Assembly (NCBI GenBank): GCA_018648805.1
Contig: JABGQM010000015.1
Span: 1-64,000 of the forward strand
DNA: 64,000 nt
Direction of reading: 5' to 3'
DNA from: Verrucomicrobiota bacterium
GTDB lineage: Bacteria; Verrucomicrobiota; Kiritimatiellia; UBA8416; JABMPJ01
Each line of letters opens with the position of its first letter. The stretch's first letter is position 1. The position numbers and the translations under genes were made by a program. The notes under the pieces are model-generated. The model did not search any database. It had not been told where the DNA came from and saw only the letters and a list, made by a program, of their open reading frames with translations. Of the stretch, positions 17,985-26,929 are shown one piece after another.

Positions 17985-19919
17985 TTACTTCTTGTCGTCG
18001 TCAACCATTTCGAAGTCGGCGTCAATCACGTCGCCTTCCTCTTCCTTTGTCTCCTCGGCCGGGGCCTCGGGGCCGCCCGCATCGCCTTCGGGGGCAGGAG
18101 CGCCTTCGGCGCCTGGGGCACCTTCGGGTGCCTGCGCATAGAGATCAGCCGAGATGGCCTGCATCTCGGTGTTGAGGACCTCCATCTTGGCCTTGATCTC
18201 GTCGGTGTTATCCGCCTTGATCGCCGTCTTGAGCTCCTCGATTGCCGCCTCGACGCCACTCTTCTTGTCGTCCGGCACCTTGTCGCCCTGCTCCTTGAGC
18301 AGCTTCTCGGTCTGGTACACGGCGTTCTCGGCCATGTTGTGGGTCTCTACCGATTCACGCTTCTTGGCGTCTTCCTCGGCGTGTGCCTCGGCATCCTTGA
18401 CCATCTTCTCAATGTCGCCGTCGTCCAGGCCGCTCGTCGCCGTGATCGTGATCTTTTGCTCTTTGCCGGTGCCCAGGTCCTTGGCGGAGACGTGCAGGAT
18501 GCCGTTGGCATCGATGTCGAAGGTTACTTCGACCTGCGGTACGCCACGCGCGGCCGGCGGGATGCCGTCCAAATGGAACTTGCCGATCGATTTGTTGTCG
18601 CCCGCCATCTTGCGCTCGCCCTGCAGCACGTGAATCTCCACGGTCGGCTGGTTGTCGGCGGCCGTGCTGAAGATTTCACTCTTCTTCGTGGGAATCGTCG
18701 TGTTGCGCTCGATCAGGCAGGTGAACACGCCGCCGAGGGTCTCGATGCCCAGCGAAAGCGGGGTCACATCCAGAAGCAGCACGTCTTTGACTTCGCCTTT
18801 CAGGATGCCGCCCTGGATACCGGCGCCGATCGCCACGACCTCGTCCGGGTTGACGCCCTTGTGCGGCTCCTTGCCGAAGATGTCCTGTGCAATCTCCTGT
18901 ACCTTGGGCATACGCGTCATGCCACCCACGAGGATCACCTCGTCGACCGCACTGATTTCGGCATCGCGCAGGCAGTTCACCGAGGGACCGCGTGTCCGCT
19001 CAAGGAGCGACTCGGTCAGCTGTTCCAGCTTGGCGCGTGACAGGTTCAGGGTCAAATGCTTCGGGCCGGAGGCATCCGCCGTGATGAACGGCAGGTTGAT
19101 GTCGGTCTGCTGTGAGCTGGAGAGTTCGCACTTGGCCTTCTCGGCGGCTTCCTTCAGGCGCTGCAAGGCCATCGGATCCAGTGCGAGGTCGACCTCGCAG
19201 TCCTTCTTGAACTCCTCGATCAGCCAGTCGATGATGGCCTGGTCGAAATCATCGCCGCCCAGGTGCGTATCGCCGTTGGTGGCTTTCACCTCGAACACGC
19301 CGTCGCCGATGTCCAGGGCCGACACGTCGAACGTACCACCACCCAGATCGTAGACCACGATCTTCTCGTCCTTCTTCTTGTCCAGCCCGTAAGCCAGAGA
19401 TGCCGCCGTCGGCTCGTTGATGATGCGCAGCACTTCCAGCCCCGCAATCTTGCCCGCATCCTTGGTGGCCTGGCGCTGTGAATCGTTGAAGTAGGCCGGC
19501 ACTGTCACGACCGCCTGGGTGATCGTCTCGCCGAGATAGGCTTCCGCATCGGCCTTCATCTTCTGAAGAATCATCGAGGAGATTTCGGGGGGCGAATACA
19601 GCTTGTCGTCAATCTTAACGTGGGCATCGCCGTTGGAAGCCTTCACGGTCTCGTACGGCACCAGCGTGATCTCGTGGGCCACCTCGTCATACTTGCGGCC
19701 CATGAAACGCTTGATCGAGAAAACCGTGTGTTTCGGGTTCGTGACCGCCTGGCGTTTGGCCGCCTGGCCCACCAGCCGCTCACCACTCTTGGTAAAGGCT
19801 ACAATAGAAGGCGTGGTCCGCTGCCCCTCGGCGTTCGGCACCACCACCGGCTCTCCACCCTCCATGACCGCCATGCAGGAGTTGGTCGTTCCCAGATCGA
19901 TTCCCAGTACTTTTGACAT
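17985..19919 (-). CDS. dnaK: Hsp70 chaperone DnaK
   Basis: 644 residues. [21 protein letters not shown] opens the ATPase domain; [39 protein letters not shown] and [14 protein letters not shown] follow; the substrate-binding domain carries [17 protein letters not shown] and the C-terminus ends [15 protein letters not shown], as usual. DnaK binds exposed hydrophobic segments and cycles with DnaJ and GrpE, neither of which is in this window. AAGGA precedes the start by 5 bases. A sigma-54-like promoter motif lies about 40-57 bases upstream of the ATG. Confidence 0.98.
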   Translation of the reverse strand: MSKVLGIDLGTTNSCMAVMEGGEPVVVPNAEGQRTTPSIVAFTKSGERLVGQAAKRQAVTNPKHTVFSIKRFMGRKYDEVAHEITLVPYETVKASNGDAHVKIDDKLYSPPEISSMILQKMKADAEAYLGETITQAVVTVPAYFNDSQRQATKDAGKIAGLEVLRIINEPTAASLAYGLDKKKDEKIVVYDLGGGTFDVSALDIGDGVFEVKATNGDTHLGGDDFDQAIIDWLIEEFKKDCEVDLALDPMALQRLKEAAEKAKCELSSSQQTDINLPFITADASGPKHLTLNLSRAKLEQLTESLLERTRGPSVNCLRDAEISAVDEVILVGGMTRMPKVQEIAQDIFGKEPHKGVNPDEVVAIGAGIQGGILKGEVKDVLLLDVTPLSLGIETLGGVFTCLIERNTTIPTKKSEIFSTAADNQPTVEIHVLQGERKMAGDNKSIGKFHLDGIPPAARGVPQVEVTFDIDANGILHVSAKDLGTGKEQKITITATSGLDDGDIEKMVKDAEAHAEEDAKKRESVETHNMAENAVYQTEKLLKEQGDKVPDDKKSGVEAAIEELKTAIKADNTDEIKAKMEVLNTEMQAISADLYAQAPEGAPGAEGAPAPEGDAGGPEAPAEETKEEEGDVIDADFEMVDDDKK

Positions 19920-19958
19920 GATATTCCTTTCTAGCTCTCAAAATTTCTCCTAAATACA

Positions 19959-19976
19959 ATGCAATGCCCGTGCCAA
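19959..19976 (-). promoter_or_regulatory. Sigma-54-type (-24/-12) promoter motif upstream of dnaK
   Basis: On the minus strand the sequence reads TTGGCACGGGCATTGCAT, an exact fit to the sigma-54 pattern TTGGCACG-N4-TTGCA. Transcription would begin near 19948, giving a leader of about 29 bases that contains the AAGGA ribosome site. No activator-binding site is recognised. A 10-bp perfect inverted repeat, GACATGCGCC at 20061-20070 with GGCGCATGTC at 20127-20136, lies further upstream and could be one. Confidence 0.55.
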
Positions 19977-20169
19977 CCTTCATGCGTAATGTGATACAGC
20001 TCTGTAAAACCTTTATACACAACCAGATATAACTTTCACATATCACTGACGGTGAATCTGGGACATGCGCCCACTGCGCCACAATGTCCCACTATCACCG
20101 CAGCGGATCGAGAGTGGGCCATAATGGCGCATGTCAGATCCCGTAAATCACTGGGCACATGGGCTTCTT

Positions 20170-20303
20170 CAATATCCAATAGCCAACAAGGAATGTCCAA
20201 TGACCAAGTGCGTGCGACTGGCGAATGTCCTGTCCAACGGCACCCCATTCGCTGCGAACGCTCACTTGGTCATTGGACATTCCTTGTTGGGCGTTGGATA
20301 TTG
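20170..20303. repeat. Intergenic palindromic element, AATATCCAA word family, copy 1
   Basis: The left arm runs CAATATCCAATAGCCAACAA, then GGAATGTCCAATGACC and AAGTG; the right arm is its near-perfect inverse, CACTTGGTCATTGGACATTCC onward to GGATATTG. The centre also pairs (GCGAATG / CATTCGC). Copies 2 and 3 lie at 31104-31245 and 32024-32149. It fills the gap between dnaK and the GspL-like gene. Confidence 0.8.
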
Positions 20304-20337
20304 AATCTTGAGTCCTTCTTCGGCTATGCTCTCCCCC

Positions 20338-21681
20338 ATGACGAGTGGACCCAACAGGTCAGAGGCGGTGCTCTCAGGATGGCGCGGCTGTTATGGCATC
20401 GACCTTCAGGGCGAGCGCTGTGTGGCCGTGCGTGCCGAGCGGGTGCACGGCCGCGTGGTCTGTTCGCCCGTCGATGGCGGGGCGATCGAGCGTCTCGGAG
20501 CCGAGGGGCTCCCGGTTGTGAGCCTGATGGGTGAGCGCGAGAGCTTTACGCGCTGGGTCGAAGCCCCCTACGGGTCGATCCGGAAAGCGCGCAAGGTCTT
20601 CCCCACGCTGCTCGACATTCAGCTCCCATTCGCGCTGGATGACTGTCTGTATTCCTTTATAGAGGTCGCGCGTACACCCGCGGGCCACTCTCGCGGACTG
20701 GCCGCCGCCGCACGCCGCACGCATGTCAGCGCGAAACTGGCCGCCTGCGAGGCGCGTGGATTCGACCCCATGGTGCTCGATCAGGCCGGACCGGCCCTCT
20801 GGACCCAGGCCCTGCTTGAGGCACCGCCGGCCGCCCCGCAGCGCGCGCGCATTGTGGCCTGGCTCGACGAGACGCATGCCACGCTTGTCAAAGGCTGTGG
20901 CAGCGCGTTCGAGAGCGCCCACACCTTGCGCGTGGATGACGCGGACCGTATGCGCCTGCTGGCCGTGCCGGCCGAAGCGGGCAGCGATGCGCCGCCCGAA
21001 TGGATTCTGTGTGGTCCCGCCGCGACGCCCGAACGGGTCGCCGCCCTCTGGAGCGCCCTGGGCGAGCCCGGCGAACAACAGGTCTTGGCGGAGCCTGGCG
21101 CGTTTCTGGCGCGCGCCATCGCCACGCGTGCCCTCCTCTCCGGCCCCTACCGCTGTAATCTGCGCCGCGATGACCTGGCGCACGCCGCCCTGCAGCGTCG
21201 TGATCGTAACCGCGGTCGACGCAGCGTGATTCTGGCCCTTGCCGCCGCCCTGATCCTCGGCGCCGCCGATGCCGTGGCCCTCTGGATGTTGAAGGGCCGC
21301 AGCCGCATGGTCGAGCGCTCCGTCGCCGCCGAGATCGACGCCCTGGCCGGCTATCACGTCACCGCCCGCGGCCGCGACGCCCTGCGCTCGGTGCAGGACG
21401 CCGTGCAGGAGCGCAAGGCCGAGCTGGCCCCCTTCGTGGAGGCACTGCAGCCCGGCCGGATCCCCCAGGTGGTGGCGGTGCTGGAAGCCGCACGCACGAA
21501 TGACCTCCAGCTCGACGCCGTCCTGCTGAGCCCCGAACGGATCGAGGTCAGCGGGACCTCGCCCGACTGGACGCGCTGCGAAGTCCTCGCCACGCTGCTG
21601 GATTGCCCCCCGCCTAAACGCGGGGAGGCGCTCGCCAGTGAGCGAATCCCATTTAGCGTCATGAAAGGGGGTACACCATGA
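20338..21681 (+). CDS. GspL/PilM-PilN-like secretion or pilus platform protein
   Basis: 447 residues. An N-terminal actin-like region of about 290 residues (GCYGIDLQGERCVAVRAERV at the start) is followed by a CNLRRDDLAHAAL segment like that preceding the membrane helix in GspL, a single helix (about 300-320, SVILALAAALILGAADAVALW), a coiled stretch and a small ferredoxin-like domain. This order matches GspL, or fused PilM-PilN, the inner-membrane platform of type II secretion and type IV pili. The assignment rests on layout, not on strong motifs. It overlaps the next gene by four bases. Confidence 0.6.
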   Translation: MTSGPNRSEAVLSGWRGCYGIDLQGERCVAVRAERVHGRVVCSPVDGGAIERLGAEGLPVVSLMGERESFTRWVEAPYGSIRKARKVFPTLLDIQLPFALDDCLYSFIEVARTPAGHSRGLAAAARRTHVSAKLAACEARGFDPMVLDQAGPALWTQALLEAPPAAPQRARIVAWLDETHATLVKGCGSAFESAHTLRVDDADRMRLLAVPAEAGSDAPPEWILCGPAATPERVAALWSALGEPGEQQVLAEPGAFLARAIATRALLSGPYRCNLRRDDLAHAALQRRDRNRGRRSVILALAAALILGAADAVALWMLKGRSRMVERSVAAEIDALAGYHVTARGRDALRSVQDAVQERKAELAPFVEALQPGRIPQVVAVLEAARTNDLQLDAVLLSPERIEVSGTSPDWTRCEVLATLLDCPPPKRGEALASERIPFSVMKGGTP

Positions 21682-22202
21682 GCCCCGTCTGGAGACAACG
21701 TCTCGTGCTGTTTGTCGTACTCCTGGCCCTGACCGCGGCGGGCGGCCTGACCCTCTATACGTTCGATCAGGCACGTGTCTATGCCGAAACCATGACCCGG
21801 CGCAGCGCCGATCTGGATGCCCTGGCCGGGGTGCGCGCCGAAGTGGCCGCCTACGAGGCCGCCCGCACCCTTTTCGAAACCTGCCAAGCCGAGCCACCAC
21901 TCCTGCTGCCGCTGGTGGCCAAATGCCTCCCCGGCGCCACGGCCCCGGAGCTGCGCGATCTCTCCGAAGCGGGAGCGGGCGCCTGGCAGCGCCGCCGGCA
22001 TGAACTCTCCTTCGACCCCATCGCGGCCGCCGACGCGTTTGCCCTCGCCGTGGCCGCCGGCCAGCCGTTGCGCGATGCCGCCGGCAATGAGCGACCCGGC
22101 TGGCGCCTCTCATCCTGCGTGATTCGCCCGGCCCCCGGCCAGCCGGGCAGCGGCCGCGTGGTCTTGACGCTGGACGCGCTGGTTCGCAACGGTAACCGTT
22201 AG
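21678..22202 (+). CDS. GspM/PilO-like inner-membrane protein
   Basis: 174 residues: one N-terminal membrane helix (about 9-27, LVLFVVLLALTAAGGLTLY), a short coiled segment and a compact C-terminal domain with a final strand RVVLTLDALVRNG. Size, topology and its ATGA overlap with the GspL-like gene suggest the GspM or PilO partner of a secretion or pilus platform. No other gsp or pil genes are adjacent, so this is an orphan pair. The family assignment is inferred from context. Confidence 0.5.
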   Translation: MSPVWRQRLVLFVVLLALTAAGGLTLYTFDQARVYAETMTRRSADLDALAGVRAEVAAYEAARTLFETCQAEPPLLLPLVAKCLPGATAPELRDLSEAGAGAWQRRRHELSFDPIAAADAFALAVAAGQPLRDAAGNERPGWRLSSCVIRPAPGQPGSGRVVLTLDALVRNGNR

Positions 22203-22240
22203 GCAGATCTGTTTATCGCACAGGATGGAGTCGTTTTCTG

Positions 22241-22328
22241 ACCACGGATGACACGGATAGGACGGATGGCGCCGGCTCTGCCGGCGGGTGGCGAAGCCAC
22301 CATCAGTGACATCCGTGTCATCCGTGGT
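22241..22328. repeat. Palindromic element, ACCACGGATGACACGG word family, copy 1
   Basis: 88 bp: ACCACGGATGACACGGATAG on the left, ATCCGTGTCATCCGTGGT on the right, with an inner GCCGGCTCTGCCGGC hairpin and GGTGGCGAAGCCACC. An 88-bp near-identical copy lies at 24114-24201; the two bracket the YgiQ-type gene. Confidence 0.85.
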
Positions 22329-22378
22329 TATCCCCACAAGGTGCAACTTGTTCGTGAACCGTCCAGGATAGAGAGTCC

Positions 22379-24061
22379 ATGTTTTTACCCACCACCAGCC
22401 AGGAAGCCGCCGCCGCCGGAAAGGCCCCTTTCGATATCATTCTCGTCACGGGGGACACCTATATTGATTCGCCCTTCGTTGGCGTGGCCGTGATCGGCAA
22501 GGTCCTGGCCGCGGCCGGCTACCGGGTCGGGATCATCGCGCAGCCCGCGCTGGATGGCCCCGACGACATCACCCGCCTCGGTGAGCCGGCCCTTTTCTGG
22601 GGCGTCACGGCCGGCTGCATCGATTCGATGGTGGCCAACCGCACCGCCTCCGGACGTCGCCGCCAACGCGACGACTATACCCCCGGCGGCGTCAACGACC
22701 GCCGTCCCGACCGCGCCACGATCGCCTACAGCAATCTGATCCGCCACCACTTCAAAGACACGCGCCCGATCGTGCTGGGCGGCATTGAGGCCAGCCTGCG
22801 CCGCGTGGCCCACTACGACTACTGGAGCGATAAGATCCGCAAGTCGGTGCTGTTCGATGCCAAGGCCGACTACCTGGTCTACGGCATGGCCGAACGGTGC
22901 GTGGTTGAGCTGGCCGCCGCGCTCAAGGCCGATCGCGACCCGACCACCATTCGCGGGCTCTGCTACATCGCGCGCGAGAAACCCGAAGCCGCCCTTGAGT
23001 TGCCGCCCTTCGACCGTGTCAAAGAGGACCCCAAGGCCTTCACCGAGATGTTCCACAGCTTCTATCGCAACAACGATCCCGTCACCGCGCAGCCCATCGC
23101 GCAGCGCCAGGACAGCCGCTACCTTGTTCAGAATCCCCCGGCGCTCTACCTCTCGCAGGGCGAACTGGATGCGGTGTATGACCTTGAGTATGAACGCGAT
23201 GTACACCCCTTCTACCGTGCCGACGGGCCCGTGCGCGCCCTCGATACGATCCGCTTCTCCATTGCCTCACACCGGGGTTGCTACGGTGAGTGCAACTTCT
23301 GCGCTATCGCCGTGCACCAGGGCCGCACCGTGCGCTGGCGCAGTGAACGCTCGATCCTGGCCGAGGCGCGCGCGATTGCCGCCCTCCCTCAGTTCAAGGG
23401 CACCATCCAGGATGTGGGCGGACCCACGGCCAACATGTACGGCTTCGAATGCGCGCGCAAAGACAAGAAAGGCAGCTGCTCGCATAAGCGCTGCCTCTAT
23501 CCCGAAGTCTGCGGCGGTCTCGGCGTCGATCACGACCCCCAGCTTCAGCTCCTGCGCAAACTGCGCGACGTGCCCGGTATCAAACGGGTCATCGTTGCCT
23601 CCGGCATCCGGCACGATATGGTCATGGCCGATCAGAAAGCCGGCCGCGCCTATCTCAAGCAGCTGGTCGGTCACCATGTCTCGGGCCAGATGAAGCTCGC
23701 CCCCGAACACTCCGAAGACCACGTGCTGGACAGCATGGGCAAGCCCGGCACGGCCTCACTGCTCAAGTTCCGCGACCGTTTCTATGAGCTGACCCGCCAG
23801 ATAGGGAAGAAACAGTTCCTGACCTACTATCTCATTGCCGGCCACCCCGGCTGCGAAGCGAAAGATATGCAGAACCTGCGCCGCTTCTGCGCGGAGGAGC
23901 TCAAAGTAAGACCCGAACAAGTGCAGCTTTTCACGCCCACCCCCTCCACCTACTCCACCCTCATGTACTGGACCGGCGCGGATCCCTTCACCGGGAAGCG
24001 CTGCTTTGTTGAGAAGAACGTCCGCGCCCGTGAAACGCAAAAGAAGATCCTGCGTGCCTAG
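22379..24061 (+). CDS. ygiQ: YgiQ family radical SAM protein
   Basis: 560 residues. The N-terminal cobalamin-binding-like region (VAVIGKVLAAAGYRVGIIAQP) and the family-typical GGIEASLRRVAHYDYWSDK precede the radical SAM core with SHRGCYGECNFCAIAVHQGR, whose three cysteines bind the 4Fe-4S cluster. GGPTANMYGFEC and the later KLAPEHSEDHVLDSMGKP are YgiQ hallmarks. The reaction of YgiQ (UPF0313) proteins is not established. The usual extended C-terminus is shorter than in E. coli. Both sides are bounded by copies of the same palindromic repeat. Confidence 0.9.
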   Translation: MFLPTTSQEAAAAGKAPFDIILVTGDTYIDSPFVGVAVIGKVLAAAGYRVGIIAQPALDGPDDITRLGEPALFWGVTAGCIDSMVANRTASGRRRQRDDYTPGGVNDRRPDRATIAYSNLIRHHFKDTRPIVLGGIEASLRRVAHYDYWSDKIRKSVLFDAKADYLVYGMAERCVVELAAALKADRDPTTIRGLCYIAREKPEAALELPPFDRVKEDPKAFTEMFHSFYRNNDPVTAQPIAQRQDSRYLVQNPPALYLSQGELDAVYDLEYERDVHPFYRADGPVRALDTIRFSIASHRGCYGECNFCAIAVHQGRTVRWRSERSILAEARAIAALPQFKGTIQDVGGPTANMYGFECARKDKKGSCSHKRCLYPEVCGGLGVDHDPQLQLLRKLRDVPGIKRVIVASGIRHDMVMADQKAGRAYLKQLVGHHVSGQMKLAPEHSEDHVLDSMGKPGTASLLKFRDRFYELTRQIGKKQFLTYYLIAGHPGCEAKDMQNLRRFCAEELKVRPEQVQLFTPTPSTYSTLMYWTGADPFTGKRCFVEKNVRARETQKKILRA

Positions 24062-24113
24062 CCTGGTTTATTCATCAACTCTAGACCGCTGGGTAGCACT
24101 CGAAGGGATATTG

Positions 24114-24201
24114 ACCACGGATGACACGGATAGCACGGATAGCGCCGGCTTCGCCGGCGGGTGGCGAAGCCACCATCAGTGATATCCGCGTCATCCGTGG
24201 T
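24114..24201. repeat. Palindromic element, ACCACGGATGACACGG word family, copy 2
   Basis: 88 bp, same orientation and almost the same sequence as 22241-22328, with a GCCGGCTTCGCCGGC inner hairpin. It ends about 55 bases before the candidate CRP-like site of the hyd operon. Confidence 0.85.
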
Positions 24202-24254
24202 TGTACCCCTAAGGCTTTGCTTGTTGATGTGTCGGCCGAAAGCAGAAGCTATCT

Positions 24255-24274
24255 TGTGTGAAAAAAATCACACA
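24255..24274. promoter_or_regulatory. CRP/FNR-family-like palindrome upstream of the hyd operon
   Basis: TGTGTGAAAAAAATCACACA is a perfect 7+6+7 palindrome and contains TGTGA-N6-TCACA, the CRP consensus. It lies just upstream of a TTGACC box, at about -51 relative to the likely start. An activator of the CRP/FNR family is the natural candidate; none is encoded in the window. Confidence 0.5.
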
Positions 24275-24280
24275 TAGGGG

Positions 24281-24310
24281 TTGACCTTTGTCCGCCGAGC
24301 GTGATAGCTT
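24281..24310 (+). promoter_or_regulatory. Candidate sigma-70-type promoter of the kinase-hyd operon
   Basis: TTGACC at 24281-24286 and TAGCTT at 24305-24310, 18 bases apart. The -35 box is good and the -10 box weak, as expected for an activated promoter. Transcription would begin near 24317, inside the GTGAA-N4-TTCAC palindrome. Confidence 0.4.
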
Positions 24311-24315
24311 CACCC

Positions 24316-24329
24316 GTGAATCATTTCAC
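24316..24329. promoter_or_regulatory. Rex-like operator palindrome at the hyd operon start
   Basis: GTGAATCATTTCAC is a perfect palindrome matching the core of the Rex consensus (TTGTGAA-N4-TTCACAA). It overlaps the predicted transcription start, a repressor position. Rex senses NADH/NAD and controls fermentation and hydrogenase genes in many anaerobes; its use here is inference. Confidence 0.4.
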
Positions 24330-24356
24330 AGGACTATTTTTCCGGGGAATCCACAC

Positions 24357-25511
24357 ATGGAACCGCTGCAGGTATTGATTGTTGATGACGAACGCGGGAT
24401 GCGCGAGGGGATCAAGCGCACGCTGCGGGGCTTTCAGATCACGGTGCCCGATATTGAGGGCGCCATTGGATTTGAGCTGCGTGAGGCGGAGACCGGTGAG
24501 GCCGCCATCGAAATGATCCAGGCTCTACCGGCCGACATTCTGTTGGTTGACCACAAGCTGCCGGGTATGACCGGGCTCGACCTGCTGGCGCGCACGGCCG
24601 ATGAGGCCGGTGATCGGGTGGCGATCATGATTGCGGCCTCGGCTTCGACCGATACCGCCGTGGCGGCCACCAAGCAGGGCGCCTACGACTTTCTGCCCAA
24701 ACCGTTCAGCGCGGCCGATCTGCGCCATGCCTTGCGCCATGCGGCCACCGGCCTGGTGCTGGCGCGGCGCGCGCGTGAGCTGGAAGCGGAGAAGAAGCAG
24801 GTACGCTTCGAATTCATCCGCGTGCTGGGTCATGAACTGAAGGCGCCGATCAGCGCGGTCATGGGCTACCTCTATCTTCTGCGCGACCGGTCGCTGGGTG
24901 ATGAGTTGCCGGCTTACGATGAACTGGTCGGCCGCAGTGTGCTGCGTCTCGACCAGATGACCAAAATGATCCGCGATCTGCTCGACATGACCCGCATGGA
25001 GTCGGGCCGGCTGCATCGCAGCCTGGAGGATGTTGATCTGGTGGGTTGCATTCGGGATGCATTGGATGTGGGCAAAGAGGAGGCCGGTCGCCGCGGCATC
25101 ACCGTTGAGCTGCATGCGCCATCGACCATGCCCATGCGGGCGGATCGTGGCGAGATCGACATGGTGCTCAATAACCTGATCTCGAACGCGGTGAAATACA
25201 ATCGCGACGAGGGGCGCGTCGACATCACCGTCACCCGTGCTGAAGAGACGATCACGCTGGCCGTCGCCGATACCGGCGTCGGCATGACACCCAAAGAGCG
25301 CGACCGTCTCTTTGGCGAGTTTGTGCGCATCAAGAACGCCAAGACGCGCAACACGCTTGGCAGCGGACTGGGCCTTTCCATTTTGAAACGCGTGGTGGAA
25401 CTGTATGAGGGCACCATCACGGTCGAAAGCGAAGCGGATGTGGGCTCGACCTTCACCGTAACCCTCAAGGATGCCGTAGACGAACCCGTCGAAGAAGAGG
25501 ACGCCACATGA
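24357..25511 (+). CDS. Receiver-histidine kinase hybrid
   Basis: 384 residues from MEPLQVLIVDDERGM. The N-terminal receiver (about 4-130) has the acidic pair D10-D11, phospho-acceptor Asp65 in LLVDHKLPG, and KPFS. The HisKA domain has His159 in RVLGHELKAPISAVMGY, and the ATPase domain has VLNNLISNAVKYN, ADTGVGM and GSGLGLSI. No membrane helix, so it is cytoplasmic and is driven by phosphorylation of its receiver. GGGGA precedes the start; an in-frame ATG 23 codons earlier lies within the operator region. It overlaps hydG by four bases. Confidence 0.88.
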   Translation: MEPLQVLIVDDERGMREGIKRTLRGFQITVPDIEGAIGFELREAETGEAAIEMIQALPADILLVDHKLPGMTGLDLLARTADEAGDRVAIMIAASASTDTAVAATKQGAYDFLPKPFSAADLRHALRHAATGLVLARRARELEAEKKQVRFEFIRVLGHELKAPISAVMGYLYLLRDRSLGDELPAYDELVGRSVLRLDQMTKMIRDLLDMTRMESGRLHRSLEDVDLVGCIRDALDVGKEEAGRRGITVELHAPSTMPMRADRGEIDMVLNNLISNAVKYNRDEGRVDITVTRAEETITLAVADTGVGMTPKERDRLFGEFVRIKNAKTRNTLGSGLGLSILKRVVELYEGTITVESEADVGSTFTVTLKDAVDEPVEEEDAT

Positions 25512-26920
25512 CCCCCCGCACCCTATCGAAAGGCGCCGTCGATTTCATTGATGATGCCGCCCTGACCTCCCTGATCACCGATCGCCCCGAAGATCCCATG
25601 CGCGTGCGTGACATCATCGCCAAGAGCATGCAGAAAGAACCTCTCACGGTGGAAGAGGTCGCCGACCTGCTGGCGGCCGATTCGGAGGACTCCACCGAGG
25701 CGCTCTTCGCCGCCGCCCGTCAGCTCAAGCAGGAGGTCTACGGCAACCGCATCGTAATCTTTGCCCCGCTCTATATCGGCAACCACTGCATCAACGACTG
25801 CCATTACTGCGCTTTCCGGCGCAGTCTGCGCACCACCGTGCGCAAGACCCTCACCGAGCAGGAGCTCGATCAGCAGGTGTTGGCCCTGGAACAGGCCGGT
25901 CACAAGCGCCTGATCCTGGTCTTTGGTGAGCACCCGAACTACACGCCCGAGTACATGGCGCGCACGGTCGAACAGGTCTACAGCATTAAGGATGGCCACG
26001 GGGAGATCCGTCGCGTCAACATCAACGCGGCCCCGCTCGACCACGAGGGCTTCAAGACGATCAAGGCGGCCGGCATCGGCACCTACCAGATCTTCCAGGA
26101 GACCTACCATCACGACACCTACAGCCAGGTGCATCCCGCCCAGACCCATAAGGGCGACTACGCCTACCGACTGGACGGTCTGACCCGTGCCTACGAAGCC
26201 GGTTGCGATGACGTCGGCATTGGCGCGCTCTTTGGACTCTACGACTGGCGCTTCGAGGTGCTCGGTCTGGTCGCGCATTCGCGCTACCTGGTCGATCGCT
26301 TTGGCTGCGGCCCGCACACAATCAGCTTTCCGCGCATCCGCCCCGCCCACGGGGTCGAGATGGATGAGCAGCATATGGTGAGCGACCGCGACTTCAAACG
26401 GCTCGTCGCGATCCTGCGTCTGGCTGTGCCCTACACCGGCATGATCCTGACCGCGCGTGAGCCGGCCGAAATACGGCGCGAGGTGATGGAGTTCGGGGTC
26501 TCGCAGATTGATGCCGGCACGCGCATCGAGCTGGCCGGCTACACCAAGCATGGCGAGCAGGAGCTCAACCGCGAGCAGTTTCAGATCGGCGATATGCGCT
26601 CCCTCGATGAGATCATGCAGGACCTCATGCAGCATAACTACATCCCCAGTTTCTGCACCTCGTGCTACCGCCAGGGCCGCACCGGTGAGCAGTTCATGGA
26701 GTTCGCGGTGCCCGGCTTCATTGAGAACTTCTGCACCCCCAACGCCATCCTGACCCTGGCCGAGTATCTTGAGGATTACGGATCAGCCGACACGAAAGCG
26801 GCCGGCATCGCCATCATCGAGAAGGAGATGGCTGGCATCGATGACGCCACGATGCGCGCCCAGGTCGCCGAACGCGTCGGCGCCATCCGGGCCAACACCG
26901 TGAGAGACGTTTATTACTGA
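25508..26920 (+). CDS. hydG: [FeFe]-hydrogenase H-cluster maturase HydG
   Basis: 470 residues. The radical SAM cluster motif is CINDCHYCAFRR (CX3CX2C), and the C-terminal CTSCYRQGRTG with a third Cys 22 residues later (FCTPNA) is the CX2CX22C auxiliary-cluster motif special to HydG. The enzyme cleaves tyrosine to provide CO and cyanide ligands for the H-cluster. It is translationally coupled to the upstream hybrid kinase and followed by hydE and hydF, so the full maturation set is in one operon. No hydrogenase structural gene is in the window. Confidence 0.95.
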   Translation: MTPRTLSKGAVDFIDDAALTSLITDRPEDPMRVRDIIAKSMQKEPLTVEEVADLLAADSEDSTEALFAAARQLKQEVYGNRIVIFAPLYIGNHCINDCHYCAFRRSLRTTVRKTLTEQELDQQVLALEQAGHKRLILVFGEHPNYTPEYMARTVEQVYSIKDGHGEIRRVNINAAPLDHEGFKTIKAAGIGTYQIFQETYHHDTYSQVHPAQTHKGDYAYRLDGLTRAYEAGCDDVGIGALFGLYDWRFEVLGLVAHSRYLVDRFGCGPHTISFPRIRPAHGVEMDEQHMVSDRDFKRLVAILRLAVPYTGMILTAREPAEIRREVMEFGVSQIDAGTRIELAGYTKHGEQELNREQFQIGDMRSLDEIMQDLMQHNYIPSFCTSCYRQGRTGEQFMEFAVPGFIENFCTPNAILTLAEYLEDYGSADTKAAGIAIIEKEMAGIDDATMRAQVAERVGAIRANTVRDVYY

Positions 26921-26929
26921 TTGGGGAAT

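Noticed and set aside
16404-19040. 878-codon open frame on the plus strand across groEL, groES and dnaK
   Set aside because: It is antisense to three highly conserved genes and reflects codon bias in GC-rich sequence; its protein has no recognisable pattern.
19920-20040. CIRCE element or sigma-32 promoter before dnaK
   Set aside because: No TTAGCACTC-N9-GAGTGCTAA inverted repeat and no convincing sigma-32 boxes were found.
20374-22113. 579-codon minus-strand frame opposite the GspL/GspM-like genes
   Set aside because: Arginine- and histidine-rich shadow translation; the plus-strand frames have membrane helices, ATGA coupling and sensible composition.
25523-26635. 370-codon minus-strand frame opposite hydG
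   Set aside because: Antisense shadow of a clearly conserved gene.
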